From NCBI RefSeq assembly GCF_013201075.1, contig NZ_CP053708.1, forward strand, positions 3,291,501 through 3,355,500: a stretch of DNA of 64,000 nt, written 5' to 3'. Positions 26,935 through 36,282 of the stretch are shown piece by piece. The notes beneath the pieces were generated by a model. It had not been told where the DNA came from and did not search any database. It worked only from the letters and a program-made list of their open reading frames with translations. The position numbers and the translations under genes were made by a program. Source of the DNA: Lichenicola cladoniae. Its GTDB lineage: Bacteria; Pseudomonadota; Alphaproteobacteria; Acetobacterales; Acetobacteraceae. Within the stretch, counting starts at the first letter, position 1. Each line of letters begins with the position of its first letter.

Positions 26935-27447
26935 CTACTTCACGTATACCCGAACCTCGGGAGCCGTCACCGATGCATCGGTCATGGCTGACATCTCGAC
27001 CTGCGCGGACGACGCCCCTGCGGCGATGATGGTCTCCGCGACCTGGCGTCCGCCCGTGCCGCCCGCATCGGCCAGCGACTGCGTCTGGGCTTCCGGCGAG
27101 CCGTTCGCCGGCACCAGCGTCTGGACCCGGAACAGCGCCAGCGGCTTGCGGGACAAAGCCATCCGGACGATGTCGGTCAGGCCGGGCTGCCAGGTATCGG
27201 GGGCTGCCTGGAAGCGCACCAGCGCGAGCGGCGGTGGCGCTGCAGGGCCTGGGCGGGTGGGTTGCACGACCGGAACAGGCACGCGCCCGGCGGCGGAATC
27301 GAAGGTGCGCTGGTCGATCAGCTTGCAACCGCCGAGCAACAGGCAGGCCAGCAAGGCAGGCCGAAGCGCGGCGCGGACCCGCGCGGCCGGGCACGTGTTG
27401 GTTGATGCGAGGAAGGCGGGTCGGGAGGGCGGCATGTCTGTCTGCAT
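26935..27447 (-). CDS. Small lipoprotein of unknown function
   Basis: A 170-residue protein with a long N-region and a lipobox LLGGC near residue 41 (signal [13 protein letters not shown]). The mature part is proline-rich near [18 protein letters not shown] and ends in APEVRVYVK. Starts at 27447 or 27435 are possible and neither has a strong Shine-Dalgarno. The minus frame remains open to 27891, but that part is antisense to the transketolase-like gene. It lies 13 bases before hemA on the same strand, so the two may share a transcript. No family recognised. Confidence 0.6.
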   Translation of the reverse strand: MQTDMPPSRPAFLASTNTCPAARVRAALRPALLACLLLGGCKLIDQRTFDSAAGRVPVPVVQPTRPGPAAPPPLALVRFQAAPDTWQPGLTDIVRMALSRKPLALFRVQTLVPANGSPEAQTQSLADAGGTGGRQVAETIIAAGASSAQVEMSAMTDASVTAPEVRVYVK

Positions 27448-27572
27448 TGTGACCGGACCGTCGCAGGAAGGAACCGCGCCAGCAAGGGTTGCGGCAACGG
27501 GGTGGCGGCTCCTATGACCCTCGGCAGACGCACGAACCCCGCAAACGCCGGCACGCACGCCAGGAGGAATGG

Positions 27573-29573
27573 ATGAAGGTCGGCGCTCCACTCCCGGATA
27601 CCCACGACAGCTGGACCGTCGGCGAGCAGGACCCGTCGGACAGTCCGGCCTGGCAGCCCGACGACCAGCGTGCGGCCTCCGACCTCGCCGCCGCCCTCCG
27701 CGCCGCGATCGAGGCAGACCACGAGGAACGCATACCGGCCTTTGCCGATGACAGCGCCCCGGCCGGACCCCGGATCGACGATGCCCCGGACGGCGGCATG
27801 GAGGTGGCGGCGTCCGTCCTGTGGAGCCGGTTCCTGCGGTTCGATGCCGCCGATCCACGCTGGCCCGACCGCGACCGGTTCGTGTTGTCATCGGGCCGCT
27901 TCCTGCCGTTGCTGCGCGCCCTGCTGCGGCTGACCGGTCACGATGCGGTCGTGGCGGGCTGCGGACATGGCCAGCATCCGGCGATCGAGACCGCGGTCGG
28001 ACCGCCCGGGCAGGGATTTGCCACCGCGGTCGGCATGGCGATGGCGGAACGTGCGCTGGCCGGCCGTTTCGGACGCACGCTGGTCGATCATCGCACCTGG
28101 GTGCTTGCGTGCGAAACCGACCTGGCCGCCGGGGTCTCGCTGGAAGCGGCCTCGCTGGCCGGGCGGATGCACCTCGACAAGCTGGTGGTACTGTTCGACG
28201 CCCGGCCCTCGGCCGCGGCTCCGGGACAATCCGGCTCCGGGACGGGCCAGGAGGCAGTGACCCGGTTCGCTGCCTGTGGCTGGGCGGTCCGGCGTGTGGA
28301 ATCAGCCGATCCGGCGGTGATCACGGCTGCGATCGCCGGCGCGATGCGCGTGCGGCGGCCAACCCTGATCGCCTGCCATTCGGGAACGCCATTGCCCGTA
28401 TCGTCATCGCCGCTGCAGCCCGGTCTTGCCGACGCCTGGAACGATTGCGGCACCCGCGGCGGCAACACCCGGCGGGTGTGGCTGCGCCGCCTGGCCCGGC
28501 ATCGGCTGCGCGATGAGTTCGAGCGGGTCACGGCGGGACGGCTGCCGACGGGTTGGCAATCCGCGTGGCAACAGGCCTGGCTGCAGGCCGTCAGACAGGG
28601 CACCGGGGCGCGAAAAGCGGGGTCGGAAAGCACGCTCGAGACCGGACGGCAGGGGCTGGCTATGCTGTGCGGGCTGCTGCCCGAGATGGTGACGCTCCAC
28701 TCCAGCGCCGGGGCCGGGATCGTCGACGCACTGCCGGACGCGGCCCGGGCGACCGGCTTTGCCGAGCGGCCGGCCCGTCATCTGGCCTGCGGCGTCCAGG
28801 AACACGGGATGGCGGCCCTGGTGAACGGGCTGTCCCTGCATGGCGGCCTGCATCCGGTGCTCGGAGCGTCGTTCGTGTCGATCGACCGGATGCGCCCAGC
28901 GCTGCGGCTGGCAGCCCTGATGGGAAAGGCGGTGATCTACCTGCTGACCGATGACGGGCTGGCGCTTGGCGAGGACGGAGCCGCATGGCAGCCGGTCGAG
29001 CAGCTTGCCAGCCTGCGCGCGATGCCGGACGTCGCGGTGTTCCGGCCGGCCGATGCCGCCGAGGTCATGGCGTGCTGGGAACTGGCACTCCGGCATGGCA
29101 ATGGCCCTAGCCTGATCGCCCTGTGCCCGCGGGCGCTGCCCGATGCACAGACCGATCATGCCGGCAGCAGGATCGGCTGCGCGCGGGGCGGCTATGTGCT
29201 GGCGGCGTCGCGCGGGCCGCGCCGGGCTACGCTGATCGCCACCGGGCCCGAGGTCGCGGTGGCGCTGGCGGCCCAGGCCCGGCTGGAAAAGCTGGGAATT
29301 CCGGTCGCCGTCGTGTCCCTGCCATGCTGGGAGCTATTCTCCGAGCAAGCGGCATCCTATCGTGCGGAGATTCTCGGGAAGGCGCCCCGGATCGGGATCG
29401 AGGCGGCATCGGGCTTCGGCTGGGAACGCTGGCTCGGGGATGATGGCGTCTTCATCGGCATGGATGGATTCGGCGCCACGGCGTCGGCGGATACGCTGTA
29501 TCGCCATTTCGGCATTACCGCCGAGGCGGTCACGGCGCGCGTCCGCCGCCGCCTCGGCATCACGTCGCACTGA
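27573..29573 (+). CDS. Transketolase-like protein with degenerate cofactor site
   Basis: A 666-residue protein starting at an ATG with AGGAGG five bases upstream. It aligns with transketolase along its length: VLWSRFLRFDAADPRWPDRDRFVL, GPPGQGFATAVGMAMAE, SLEAASLAG, GVQEHGMAALVNGLSLHGG (catalytic-type Glu kept) and LGEDGAAWQPVEQL. Key thiamine-diphosphate residues are changed, however. The metal motif GDG reads CET, the DDN Asn is Arg, the active-site GHG is GRF, the SGHPG loop is missing, and the TH of THDSIG becomes TD. Normal activity is unlikely. It is 24 bases upstream of gap, in the position of tkt in tkt-gap-pgk operons. A regulatory or structural role is possible. Confidence 0.8.
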   Translation: MKVGAPLPDTHDSWTVGEQDPSDSPAWQPDDQRAASDLAAALRAAIEADHEERIPAFADDSAPAGPRIDDAPDGGMEVAASVLWSRFLRFDAADPRWPDRDRFVLSSGRFLPLLRALLRLTGHDAVVAGCGHGQHPAIETAVGPPGQGFATAVGMAMAERALAGRFGRTLVDHRTWVLACETDLAAGVSLEAASLAGRMHLDKLVVLFDARPSAAAPGQSGSGTGQEAVTRFAACGWAVRRVESADPAVITAAIAGAMRVRRPTLIACHSGTPLPVSSSPLQPGLADAWNDCGTRGGNTRRVWLRRLARHRLRDEFERVTAGRLPTGWQSAWQQAWLQAVRQGTGARKAGSESTLETGRQGLAMLCGLLPEMVTLHSSAGAGIVDALPDAARATGFAERPARHLACGVQEHGMAALVNGLSLHGGLHPVLGASFVSIDRMRPALRLAALMGKAVIYLLTDDGLALGEDGAAWQPVEQLASLRAMPDVAVFRPADAAEVMACWELALRHGNGPSLIALCPRALPDAQTDHAGSRIGCARGGYVLAASRGPRRATLIATGPEVAVALAAQARLEKLGIPVAVVSLPCWELFSEQAASYRAEILGKAPRIGIEAASGFGWERWLGDDGVFIGMDGFGATASADTLYRHFGITAEAVTARVRRRLGITSH

Positions 29574-29597
29574 CTGTTCACAAAGAGGACTAGCTTC

Positions 29598-30620
29598 ATG
29601 GCTGTTAAGCTCGCCATCAACGGCTTCGGCCGGATCGGCCGCCTGGTATTGCGCGGCATCGTCGAGAGCGGACGTACCGACGTCGAGGTGATCGCGATCA
29701 ACGATCTCGGTTCGGTTTCCGACAACGCCCACCTGCTTCGCTACGACAGCGTGCACGGCCGCTTCCCCGGCACGGTGACGTCCGAGGGCGACACCATCAC
29801 CATCGAGGCGAACGGCCGCACCTACGGCCCGATCAAGGTGTCGGCCGAGCGCGACCCGTCCAAGGTGCCCTACCAGGGCGTCGACGTGGCGCTGGAATGC
29901 ACCGGCCTGTTCACCAAGAAGGAATCTGCCGCACAGCTGATCACCGCCGGTGCGCGCAAGGTGCTGGTCTCGGCCCCGGCCGACGGCGTGGACGCAACCA
30001 TCGTGTTCGGCGTCAACCACGACACCATCACCAGCGAGATGACCGTCATCTCCAACGCGTCGTGCACCACCAACTGCCTGGCGCCGATGGCCAAGATCCT
30101 CGACACCGCGTTCGGCATCGAGCGCGGCTACATGGTCACGATCCACTCCTACACCGGTGACCAGCGCACCGTGGACACGCTGCACAAGGACCCGCATCGC
30201 GCCCGCGCCGCCGCCGTCAACATGATCCCGACCAACACCGGCGCTGCCCGCGCGGTCGGGCTGGTGCTGCCGCAGCTCAAGGGCAAGCTGGACGGCACCG
30301 CCATCCGCGTGCCGACCCCGAACGTGTCCCTGGTGTCCCTCGACTTCGTGCCCGGCCGGATCCCGGCCTCGGTCGCGGAAGTGAACGACCTGTTCAAGAC
30401 CGCCGCCGCGTCCGGCCCGCTCGAGGGCATCGTGGTCTACTCGACCGATCCGTGCGTGAGCTCGGACTTCAACCACCAGCTCGCCTCGTGCTCGTTCGAC
30501 GCGACCCAGACCTCGCTGATCGACGGCGGCAAGCTGGTTCGCGTGTGCGGCTGGTACGACAACGAGTGGGGCTTCTCGAACCGCATGGCCGACACCGCAG
30601 CGGTCTTCGGAGCCCTCTGA
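29598..30620 (+). CDS. gap: Glyceraldehyde-3-phosphate dehydrogenase, type I
   Basis: A full-length 340-residue enzyme that makes 1,3-bisphosphoglycerate from glyceraldehyde-3-phosphate, NAD(P)+ and phosphate. The Rossmann start [14 protein letters not shown], the active-site [12 protein letters not shown] with catalytic Cys (near residue 155), [11 protein letters not shown] and the C-terminal [12 protein letters not shown] are all intact. AAGAGGA precedes the ATG. It lies between the transketolase-like gene and pgk with gaps of 24 and 2 bases, so the three are almost certainly one operon. Confidence 0.97.
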   Translation: MAVKLAINGFGRIGRLVLRGIVESGRTDVEVIAINDLGSVSDNAHLLRYDSVHGRFPGTVTSEGDTITIEANGRTYGPIKVSAERDPSKVPYQGVDVALECTGLFTKKESAAQLITAGARKVLVSAPADGVDATIVFGVNHDTITSEMTVISNASCTTNCLAPMAKILDTAFGIERGYMVTIHSYTGDQRTVDTLHKDPHRARAAAVNMIPTNTGAARAVGLVLPQLKGKLDGTAIRVPTPNVSLVSLDFVPGRIPASVAEVNDLFKTAAASGPLEGIVVYSTDPCVSSDFNHQLASCSFDATQTSLIDGGKLVRVCGWYDNEWGFSNRMADTAAVFGAL

Positions 30621-30622
30621 TC

Positions 30623-31852
30623 ATGAGCGCAGCAGCCACGTCCTTCCGGACGATCGACGACATCGACTGCGCCGGCAAGCGTGTGCTGCTGCGTGCCGAC
30701 CTGAACGTTCCGGTGCGGGAGGGGAAGATCACCGACCTCACCCGCCTGGAGCGCCTGGTGCCGACCATCCGCGAGCTTTCGGAGAAAGGCGCGCGGGTCA
30801 TCGTGGTCAGCCATTTCGACCGGCCCAAGGGCAGGCGCGTGCCCGAGATGTCGCTGGAGCCCGTGAGTGCGGCACTTGCCGCAGTGCTCGGCCATCCGGT
30901 GATGTTCGCCCATGACTGCATCGGGCCGGACGCCGAGGCGGCGGTCGCGGTGCTCAAGGACGGCGACGTGCTGGTGCTGGAAAACACCCGCTACCATGCC
31001 GGCGAGGAAGCCAACGATCCCGAACTGGCGCTGGCGCTGTCGAAGCTCGCCGACATCTACGTCAACGATGCGTTCTCGGCGGCCCATCGCGCGCATGCCT
31101 CGACCGAAGGCGTGGCGCGGCACCTGCCGTCGCATGCCGGACGGCTGATGCAGGCCGAGCTCGATGCGCTGACGCTGGCGCTGGAAAACCCGGAGCGTCC
31201 GGTCGGTGCGGTCATCGGCGGCGCCAAGATCTCGACCAAGCTCGACCTGATCGGCAACATCCTGGCAAAGGTCGATGTGCTGATCATCGGCGGCGCGATG
31301 GCCAACACCTTCCTGGCCGCCAAGGGCGTCGAAGTCGGCAAGTCGCTTCAGGAAGCCGAGATGCACGACACCGCACGGGCGATCATGGCCCAGGCGGAAG
31401 CGCGCGGTTGCCGCATCCTGCTGCCGGTGGACGCCGTCGTGGCCCGTGAATTCAAGGCCAATGCTGCCAACGACACGGTGGCGATCGATGCCGTGCCAGC
31501 CGACACCATGATCCTCGATGCCGGGCCGCTGACCGTCGCGTATCTCGCCAAGGAAGTCGCCAAGCTGCGTACCCTGGTCTGGAACGGCCCGCTCGGCGCG
31601 TTCGAGATCGCGCCGTTCGATGTCGGTACGAACACGCTGGCGCGTGCGGTGGCGGCACTGACCAAGGCGGGCACGTTGCGCTCTGTCGCCGGCGGTGGCG
31701 ACACCGTGTCCGCGCTGCGCCATGCGGGCGTGGTCGACCAGTTCAGCTACGTCTCGACCGCGGGCGGCGCGTTCCTGGAATGGCTCGAGGGCAAGGCCCT
31801 GCCCGGCATCCAGGCGCTGACCTCCCTGCGCGGCATTGCCCTGCCGACCTGA
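30623..31852 (+). CDS. pgk: Phosphoglycerate kinase
   Basis: A 409-residue monomeric kinase that makes ATP from 1,3-bisphosphoglycerate. [13 protein letters not shown] near residue 20, [45 protein letters not shown] and the C-terminal GGGDTVSAL cover both domains. It starts two bases after the gap stop. The usual SHLGRPKG reads SHFDRPKG, a variant seen in some Alphaproteobacteria. Confidence 0.97.
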   Translation: MSAAATSFRTIDDIDCAGKRVLLRADLNVPVREGKITDLTRLERLVPTIRELSEKGARVIVVSHFDRPKGRRVPEMSLEPVSAALAAVLGHPVMFAHDCIGPDAEAAVAVLKDGDVLVLENTRYHAGEEANDPELALALSKLADIYVNDAFSAAHRAHASTEGVARHLPSHAGRLMQAELDALTLALENPERPVGAVIGGAKISTKLDLIGNILAKVDVLIIGGAMANTFLAAKGVEVGKSLQEAEMHDTARAIMAQAEARGCRILLPVDAVVAREFKANAANDTVAIDAVPADTMILDAGPLTVAYLAKEVAKLRTLVWNGPLGAFEIAPFDVGTNTLARAVAALTKAGTLRSVAGGGDTVSALRHAGVVDQFSYVSTAGGAFLEWLEGKALPGIQALTSLRGIALPT

Positions 31853-32086
31853 CGACGGAGGCCGGCCAGCTCACACCTTGCGTTGCTGGTCGACCCCCAT
31901 TGCGCCCGTTCGGCATGGGCTGGGTGAGCGGTCCGGCCACACAAGGTTGACAACGGAGTGCCGCCGAGCGGTGTTAACGGAACGCCCGCTGCCAAGGCGG
32001 ATCGGATGTCGCCGGCGGGGAGCTTCCGGACGTCACGTCGCGGCGTTAAGTGGATCTTCATCATGGCGGGGCATCCTGGGAGCGCC

Positions 32087-32278
32087 ATGATCTCCAGCAC
32101 CTCGCTCGGCGCGTTCAACGTCTCCCAGGCCGGCAACCTGAGTCCAGCTGCTGTGCCGATGCGTTCGGTCCCGGGGCCGGTACAGGTGTCGACGCGGCCG
32201 ATCGCGCCACCCGTCGCGAGGGTGACGCCGCCGTTGCAGAACCGTCCACGCGGGAGCCTGCTCGACATTTCCGCATAG
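32087..32278 (+). CDS. Small hypothetical protein
   Basis: A 63-residue frame beginning ISSTSLGAFNVSQAGN, with GGGAG four bases before the ATG. It is rich in Pro, Val and Arg and has no hydrophobic segment or known motif. A longer antisense frame covers the same bases but has less plausible composition. The 234 bases from pgk to this start hold no other gene that I can see. Low certainty. Confidence 0.35.
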   Translation: MISSTSLGAFNVSQAGNLSPAAVPMRSVPGPVQVSTRPIAPPVARVTPPLQNRPRGSLLDISA

Positions 32279-32309
32279 CCGATCACGTTCGAAGTCACTC
32301 GGTTACGGG

Positions 32310-32960
32310 ATGCAGATTTCGGTTGAAAGCCGGATTGCAGTCCAGCACGGTGCGTCGATGTCGCGCTTCGCTCGTATTCAGCCCGAGGGAGACGAGCGGG
32401 AGAGGCTCTCCTGTCTCGATTGCGGCCACGTGGTTTACGAGAACCCGAAAATTATCGTCGGCGCCGTGGTGGCCCACGAGGGCCGGGTGCTGCTTTGTCG
32501 CCGGGCGATCGAGCCGCGGCAGGGATTCTGGACCCTCCCCGCGGGCTACCTGGAACTCGGCGAGACCTCCGCCGAAGGCGCGATCCGCGAGACGTTCGAG
32601 GAAGCCGGCGCGCGCATCACCCTGGACGGGATCCTGGCGATCTACGACATCAGCCGGATCGGACAGGTCCAGATCATCTATCGTGCCCGGTTCACCGATC
32701 CTGAAAATCCGGTTGCCACGGCCGGGACCGAGAGCCTCGAAGTCGGACTGTTCAACTGGGCCGGCATTCCATGGGGCGACCTCGCCTTCCCGACCGTCCG
32801 GTGGGCGCTCGATGCCTGGAGCAGGGTCGGCCAGGGTCCGCTACCGCCACCGTTCGGCAACCCCGCCGACGACCCGCGTGGGGAAGGCACGTTGCCGGGC
32901 GTGCCTCACTCCAGCCTGGACCCACATCCAACCCACGTAACGTCGAGGAGGCCGGCATGA
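32310..32960 (+). CDS. Nudix hydrolase with N-terminal zinc-ribbon-like segment
   Basis: Up to 216 residues. The Nudix box GYLELGETSAEGAIRETFEEAG (near residues 87-108) matches the family pattern, with RETFEEAG holding the metal-binding glutamates. The preceding CLDCGHVVYENPKIIVGAV gives a two-Cys motif as in ADP-ribose or NUDIX-14-type hydrolases. It should cleave a nucleoside-diphosphate-linked substrate; which one is unknown. An ATG at 32358 (SRFARIQPEGDER) is an alternative start and fits homologue length better. The stop overlaps the next start by 4 bases (ATGA), so the two are coupled. Confidence 0.87.
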   Translation: MQISVESRIAVQHGASMSRFARIQPEGDERERLSCLDCGHVVYENPKIIVGAVVAHEGRVLLCRRAIEPRQGFWTLPAGYLELGETSAEGAIRETFEEAGARITLDGILAIYDISRIGQVQIIYRARFTDPENPVATAGTESLEVGLFNWAGIPWGDLAFPTVRWALDAWSRVGQGPLPPPFGNPADDPRGEGTLPGVPHSSLDPHPTHVTSRRPA

Positions 32961-33406
32961 AACGGGTCATCTGGATCCTGCCTGCGGCCCTGGTGGCATT
33001 TATGGGGAGCAGTGTCGCGATCCTTCGCGCCGCCCACGCCGAACCGGCACGCTCGCAGCCGGTGACAGGCTTCGATCCAAGTTCGATGGCCACCTTCGAG
33101 ACCACCAGCCTTGCTCCGCGCGCCGACATGCTGGATCCATTACCCGCCAGTCCGACAGCCGGCCTCGTCAGGCAGGCGCATGTCCAGGCACTGCGGCCGG
33201 CGCCTTTGCCCAATGTCGATGTCGATGAGCCGGGCATGGACGCCCAGGCTCTCGCAGCACAGGGCCAGACCAGCGTGAACCCGAGTTTCTATGGGGGCGC
33301 GAAACGTTTTGCCGGGGACGGCTACTCGCCCGGCTCGACGCTGGACGACCGGAAATACGGTCACGACGCCGGCGGCGGCATGAGCCTGTCCATTCCGGTG
33401 CACTAG
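32957..33406 (+). CDS. Small exported protein of unknown function
   Basis: A 149-residue protein with a signal peptide (KRVIWILPAALVAFMGSSVAIL, cleaved near AAHAEPA). GAGGAG lies upstream of the ATG, and the start overlaps the Nudix stop. The mature part is low-complexity and ends in a Gly/Asp-rich tail (YGHDAGGGMSLSIPVH). No family recognised, and the pairing with the Nudix gene gives no clear hint of role. Confidence 0.6.
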   Translation: MKRVIWILPAALVAFMGSSVAILRAAHAEPARSQPVTGFDPSSMATFETTSLAPRADMLDPLPASPTAGLVRQAHVQALRPAPLPNVDVDEPGMDAQALAAQGQTSVNPSFYGGAKRFAGDGYSPGSTLDDRKYGHDAGGGMSLSIPVH

Positions 33407-33449
33407 ACGGACGCACCCTCAGGCGCTCCGTGGAACGTGATCGGATTAC

Positions 33450-33471
33450 CGATCATTGCATGGTATGATCG
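33450..33471. promoter_or_regulatory. Inverted repeat upstream of the ExeA-like gene
   Basis: CGATCAT and ATGATCG, 7 bp, are separated by TGCATGGT. The site lies about 50 bases before the TTG start at 33522, in a locally AT-rich stretch. It could be an operator or a small hairpin in the leader. Inference from symmetry only. Confidence 0.3.
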
Positions 33472-33521
33472 TTGTCTCATAGAGTTGGACGTTTTCCCGA
33501 CTGCTATGCCGGAGCGGTCAT

Positions 33522-34694
33522 TTGGCATCGGCCACCACCCTCAGCACCATGCCGCTCGAACGAGCACGTGACGTAGTGTCGGCACAGCGCATCCGGACGC
33601 CAGACTCGATCCGGCAGGCAGCGGAACGTCTGATCGGTTGCTATCCTGGCATCCTGTTGATCGGGTCGTCGGTGCAGACCGCCACAGCGGTCGGCGATCT
33701 GTTGGCTCATGCCCGCGCAGCACCGGGCAACAGGATCCAGCCGGTGCGCTTCCCGGCAGCTACCGGCACCCCGGCCCTCCTGCGCGACGTGGTCGAGCGC
33801 GCCTACAAGGCACGGACCGACACGGCAACGCGCCTGTTGATCGTCGTCGCCCAGGCGGATGCGTTGTCGGACGACACGTTGCAGGAACTCGAGGTCGCGG
33901 CCGAAGCCGCTCTCGCCCATGGAGGCCTGCAATTCCTGTTCACCTCGACCGAGGACTTGTCTTCGCTCTGGACGCGCGACGCCTTCGTCAGCCTGTCCGC
34001 CAGTCTCGAAGATCCCTTGCGCCTCGTTGCGGGACCGGCTGAGCCGGGATTGCTGGCGACCTACGGATCGCTGGACGCGCCCGAGGAACCGGCCCCCTGG
34101 CCAGCCGAGACATCACGTCACGGCCTCCGGGCCCGGACCCTGGTGTTGATCCTTGCAGTGCTGGCTCTGATGGCCCTCGTCGCGATCGGCGTCGGCTACC
34201 AGCGGCACGTGCCGCTGCTGGGTCTGCTGCCATCGGCCTTGATGCCGGCACCGTCCGCCCCGGTTCCACATGTGGCGGATCGGCCCATTCCGGCACCCGG
34301 CGTTCCGACGCATATGGCGCAGATGCCAAAGGAAAACGCGCCTGCGGCTCGAATGGCCTCGGCTCCACAGCCCGCGAGTGCCCCGCCGGTGCGACGGAGT
34401 ATGCCGGTTTTACAGCCCGCGATCCGGCTGAGTGTGCAGGCACCGGGTGCGCCTTTCGCGGCGGCTCCGCTTGCCTCCATTCCGGCAACCGAGATCGCGC
34501 CGGCCCCGGTCGTTCCGGGCGCGAGCCTGCTGCTGATCGCCGAGCCGGGCGACACGCTGCCGAAGCTGTATGCCAAGGTCTACCAGGGCATGACACCGCC
34601 GCCATACTCGGAAGTCACCGCGGTCAACCCCGCCCAGATCAAGCCGGGCGACCATCTCATGTTCCCGACACCCCCGAACGGTTGGCGACCCTGA
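33522..34694 (+). CDS. Degenerate ExeA-like domain plus transmembrane segment plus LysM-like domain
   Basis: A 390-residue protein from TTG 33522, with GGAG about 8 bases upstream. The first 190 residues look like an ExeA/DamX-type AAA domain: GILLIGSSVQTATAVGDLL stands where a P-loop would be but lacks G-K-T/S, and RLLIVVAQADAL resembles Walker B. A single membrane helix (TLVLILAVLALMALVAIGVGY) is near residue 218. A long Pro/Ala-rich linker follows. The last 55 residues (IAEPGDTLPKLYAKVYQG ... NPAQIKPGDHLMFP) resemble LysM and would meet peptidoglycan. ATP binding is doubtful. Convergent with the Sel1 gene. Confidence 0.6.
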   Translation: MASATTLSTMPLERARDVVSAQRIRTPDSIRQAAERLIGCYPGILLIGSSVQTATAVGDLLAHARAAPGNRIQPVRFPAATGTPALLRDVVERAYKARTDTATRLLIVVAQADALSDDTLQELEVAAEAALAHGGLQFLFTSTEDLSSLWTRDAFVSLSASLEDPLRLVAGPAEPGLLATYGSLDAPEEPAPWPAETSRHGLRARTLVLILAVLALMALVAIGVGYQRHVPLLGLLPSALMPAPSAPVPHVADRPIPAPGVPTHMAQMPKENAPAARMASAPQPASAPPVRRSMPVLQPAIRLSVQAPGAPFAAAPLASIPATEIAPAPVVPGASLLLIAEPGDTLPKLYAKVYQGMTPPPYSEVTAVNPAQIKPGDHLMFPTPPNGWRP

Positions 34695-34716
34695 CCTTTC
34701 GCGCCGTCGAGGGTGA

Positions 34717-35595
34717 TCAGCGCGCGGGTCCCGTGACGGCCGGGTCCTGCATCTGCAACCGCACATGCAGCGCCCCGGCCTCCGCGATCTGGTGCAGGCC
34801 GACGCTGCTGGTTCCGGCGGCTGCCTGCAGGTAAAGGCGATACGCCTGCTGCCGGTCGACCGGCGTCCCCACCCCGTTCTCGGTGCACCAAGCGAGGTCG
34901 TACTGCGCCATCGAGGCTGCCGGGCCATGGCCGGCAGCTGCGCGCCGGAACAAGGCGGCCGCGGCGGCCTTCTCCTGCGGCTTCCTGGACAACAAGGCCC
35001 GCTGCGCCTGGCCGAAGGCCGCATCTTCCGTATCGGGCGGCAGGGCGTTCATCGCGGCCCTGGGCAGCGGGTGGCGAAGATGAGCCGATGCCGCCGCAAT
35101 CCCGTCGCGCACCGCTTCGGCGAACAGACGTTGCGCTCGCGCCGGATCGCGCGGAACTCCGTCGCCCGATGTCAGCATCAGGGCGAGATTGTATTCCGCC
35201 CGGCCGTCATGGTGTTCCGCCGCCTGTCCATACCATCGGGCAGCTTCCTGGTGATCCCGTGGCACTCCATCCGCGCCAGCATCGTAGAGCACCGCCACGT
35301 TGAACATGGCGACCTTGTCACCATGTTCCGCAGCCTTGCGATACCATTCCAGCGCCTGACGATGATCCTGGGGGACACCCTCGCCGGTATCGTACATCAC
35401 TCCAAGAAATCGCGATGCCCGGGCGTCACCGGCATCGGATGCATCGCGCCAGGTTCGGTAGGCTTCGGCGAACGCACCCGAACGGAATGCATCCATGCCG
35501 TCGAGCTCGGCCGCACGCGTGGGCGCCGATATGGGCGACGCGACCAGGGCCAGACTCAAGCACGCGAGCACAGCAGTGCTTCTCAATGGGATCAT
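34717..35595 (-). CDS. Secreted Sel1-repeat protein
   Basis: A 292-residue protein with a signal peptide (IPLRSTAVLACLSLALVAS, cleaved near TRAAELDG). Sel1-type helical repeats follow: ASRFLGVMYDTGEGVPQD, AMFNVAVLYDAGADGVPRD and AEYNLALMLTSGDGVPRD, then weaker copies toward the C-terminus (AQYDLAWCTENGVGTPVD). Such repeats act as protein-binding scaffolds, often in the periplasm. An in-frame ATG at 35628 would add 11 residues and run through a hairpin, so 35595 is preferred. The minus frame is open to 35913 but is antisense to the OmpA-type gene. Confidence 0.8.
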   Translation of the reverse strand: MIPLRSTAVLACLSLALVASPISAPTRAAELDGMDAFRSGAFAEAYRTWRDASDAGDARASRFLGVMYDTGEGVPQDHRQALEWYRKAAEHGDKVAMFNVAVLYDAGADGVPRDHQEAARWYGQAAEHHDGRAEYNLALMLTSGDGVPRDPARAQRLFAEAVRDGIAAASAHLRHPLPRAAMNALPPDTEDAAFGQAQRALLSRKPQEKAAAAALFRRAAAGHGPAASMAQYDLAWCTENGVGTPVDRQQAYRLYLQAAAGTSSVGLHQIAEAGALHVRLQMQDPAVTGPAR

Positions 35596-35599
35596 TCCA

Positions 35600-35621
35600 A
35601 AAAAATACACAAAAGTGTGTA
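35600..35621 (-). promoter_or_regulatory. Hairpin with T-tract just upstream of the Sel1 gene
   Basis: On the minus strand, TACACA, loop CTTT, TGTGTA is followed by a run of T, ending a few bases before the ATG at 35595. It looks like a small intrinsic terminator in the leader, or an operator palindrome. The AT-rich composition is unusual here. Confidence 0.35.
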
Positions 35622-35706
35622 GGTCCATGAACAACGTGAAACGATCTGTTCGTTTCCGCGCTGACCGACAGTCCTTCTTGAATTCTGAGAGAGGTTGTCG
35701 ATCATC

Positions 35707-36213
35707 ATGACGTATCACGCGCTCGTGCGCCTCGGTCCGCCCTTTCTGGCCGCCGGCATGCTGGTGTCGGCATGTGCCCATCCGGCGCCCGGCAACAACG
35801 AAGCCGCAGCCGCGGTCCAGGCACCGCCGAATGTTCCGCTGGTCACGAAGCCGACCACGGGCCAGGAGGTGAAGGCGGTCGCCAACGACAAGATCGAGAT
35901 CGTCTTTCCGCACGGAGGCTCCAGCCTGACGCCAGAGGCCGCCAAGCAGCTCGACCTTGCCGCGCGACTATTTCGGGATGCGAACCCCGTGCTGATGTTC
36001 ACCACCGGCTATTCGGATAATACCGGTGACGAATACCACAATCTTCTGCTGTCGGCGCGCCGGGCGCAGATCGTGAAGAAGGCGCTCGTCGCCCGCGGTA
36101 TTCCAGCGGACCGGCTGCTGCTGCAGGCGCTGGGTGCATCCGACCCGGCAGACTCTTCGGACCCGACCGCGGCGGCAAACCGTCGCGTCGTCGTAACTTG
36201 GCGCTTGCTCTAA
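35707..36213 (+). CDS. OmpA-domain outer-membrane lipoprotein
   Basis: A 168-residue protein whose signal peptide ends in the lipobox LVSAC near residue 23 (ATG at 35707, GAGAGAGG upstream; an in-frame TTG at 35695 is less likely). The mature part carries an OmpA C-terminal peptidoglycan-binding domain: IEIVFPHGGSSLTPEAAKQLDLAA, TGYSDNTGDEYHNLLLSARRAQ and ANRRVVVTW. It resembles Pal in layout but lacks the tol-pal neighbourhood. It probably tethers the outer membrane to peptidoglycan. Confidence 0.82.
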   Translation: MTYHALVRLGPPFLAAGMLVSACAHPAPGNNEAAAAVQAPPNVPLVTKPTTGQEVKAVANDKIEIVFPHGGSSLTPEAAKQLDLAARLFRDANPVLMFTTGYSDNTGDEYHNLLLSARRAQIVKKALVARGIPADRLLLQALGASDPADSSDPTAAANRRVVVTWRLL

Positions 36214-36282
36214 AAGCGGCTGTTTCGCCGTTCCCGGCTTCGTCCCGTATGATCCGGCGATGGATGTAGCGCTCGACTGTCT

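Noticed and set aside
31747-32298. Minus-strand frame of 183 codons after pgk
   Set aside because: It runs into the pgk 3' end antisense, has an unstructured composition and no ribosome binding site; a short plus-strand frame is slightly better supported.
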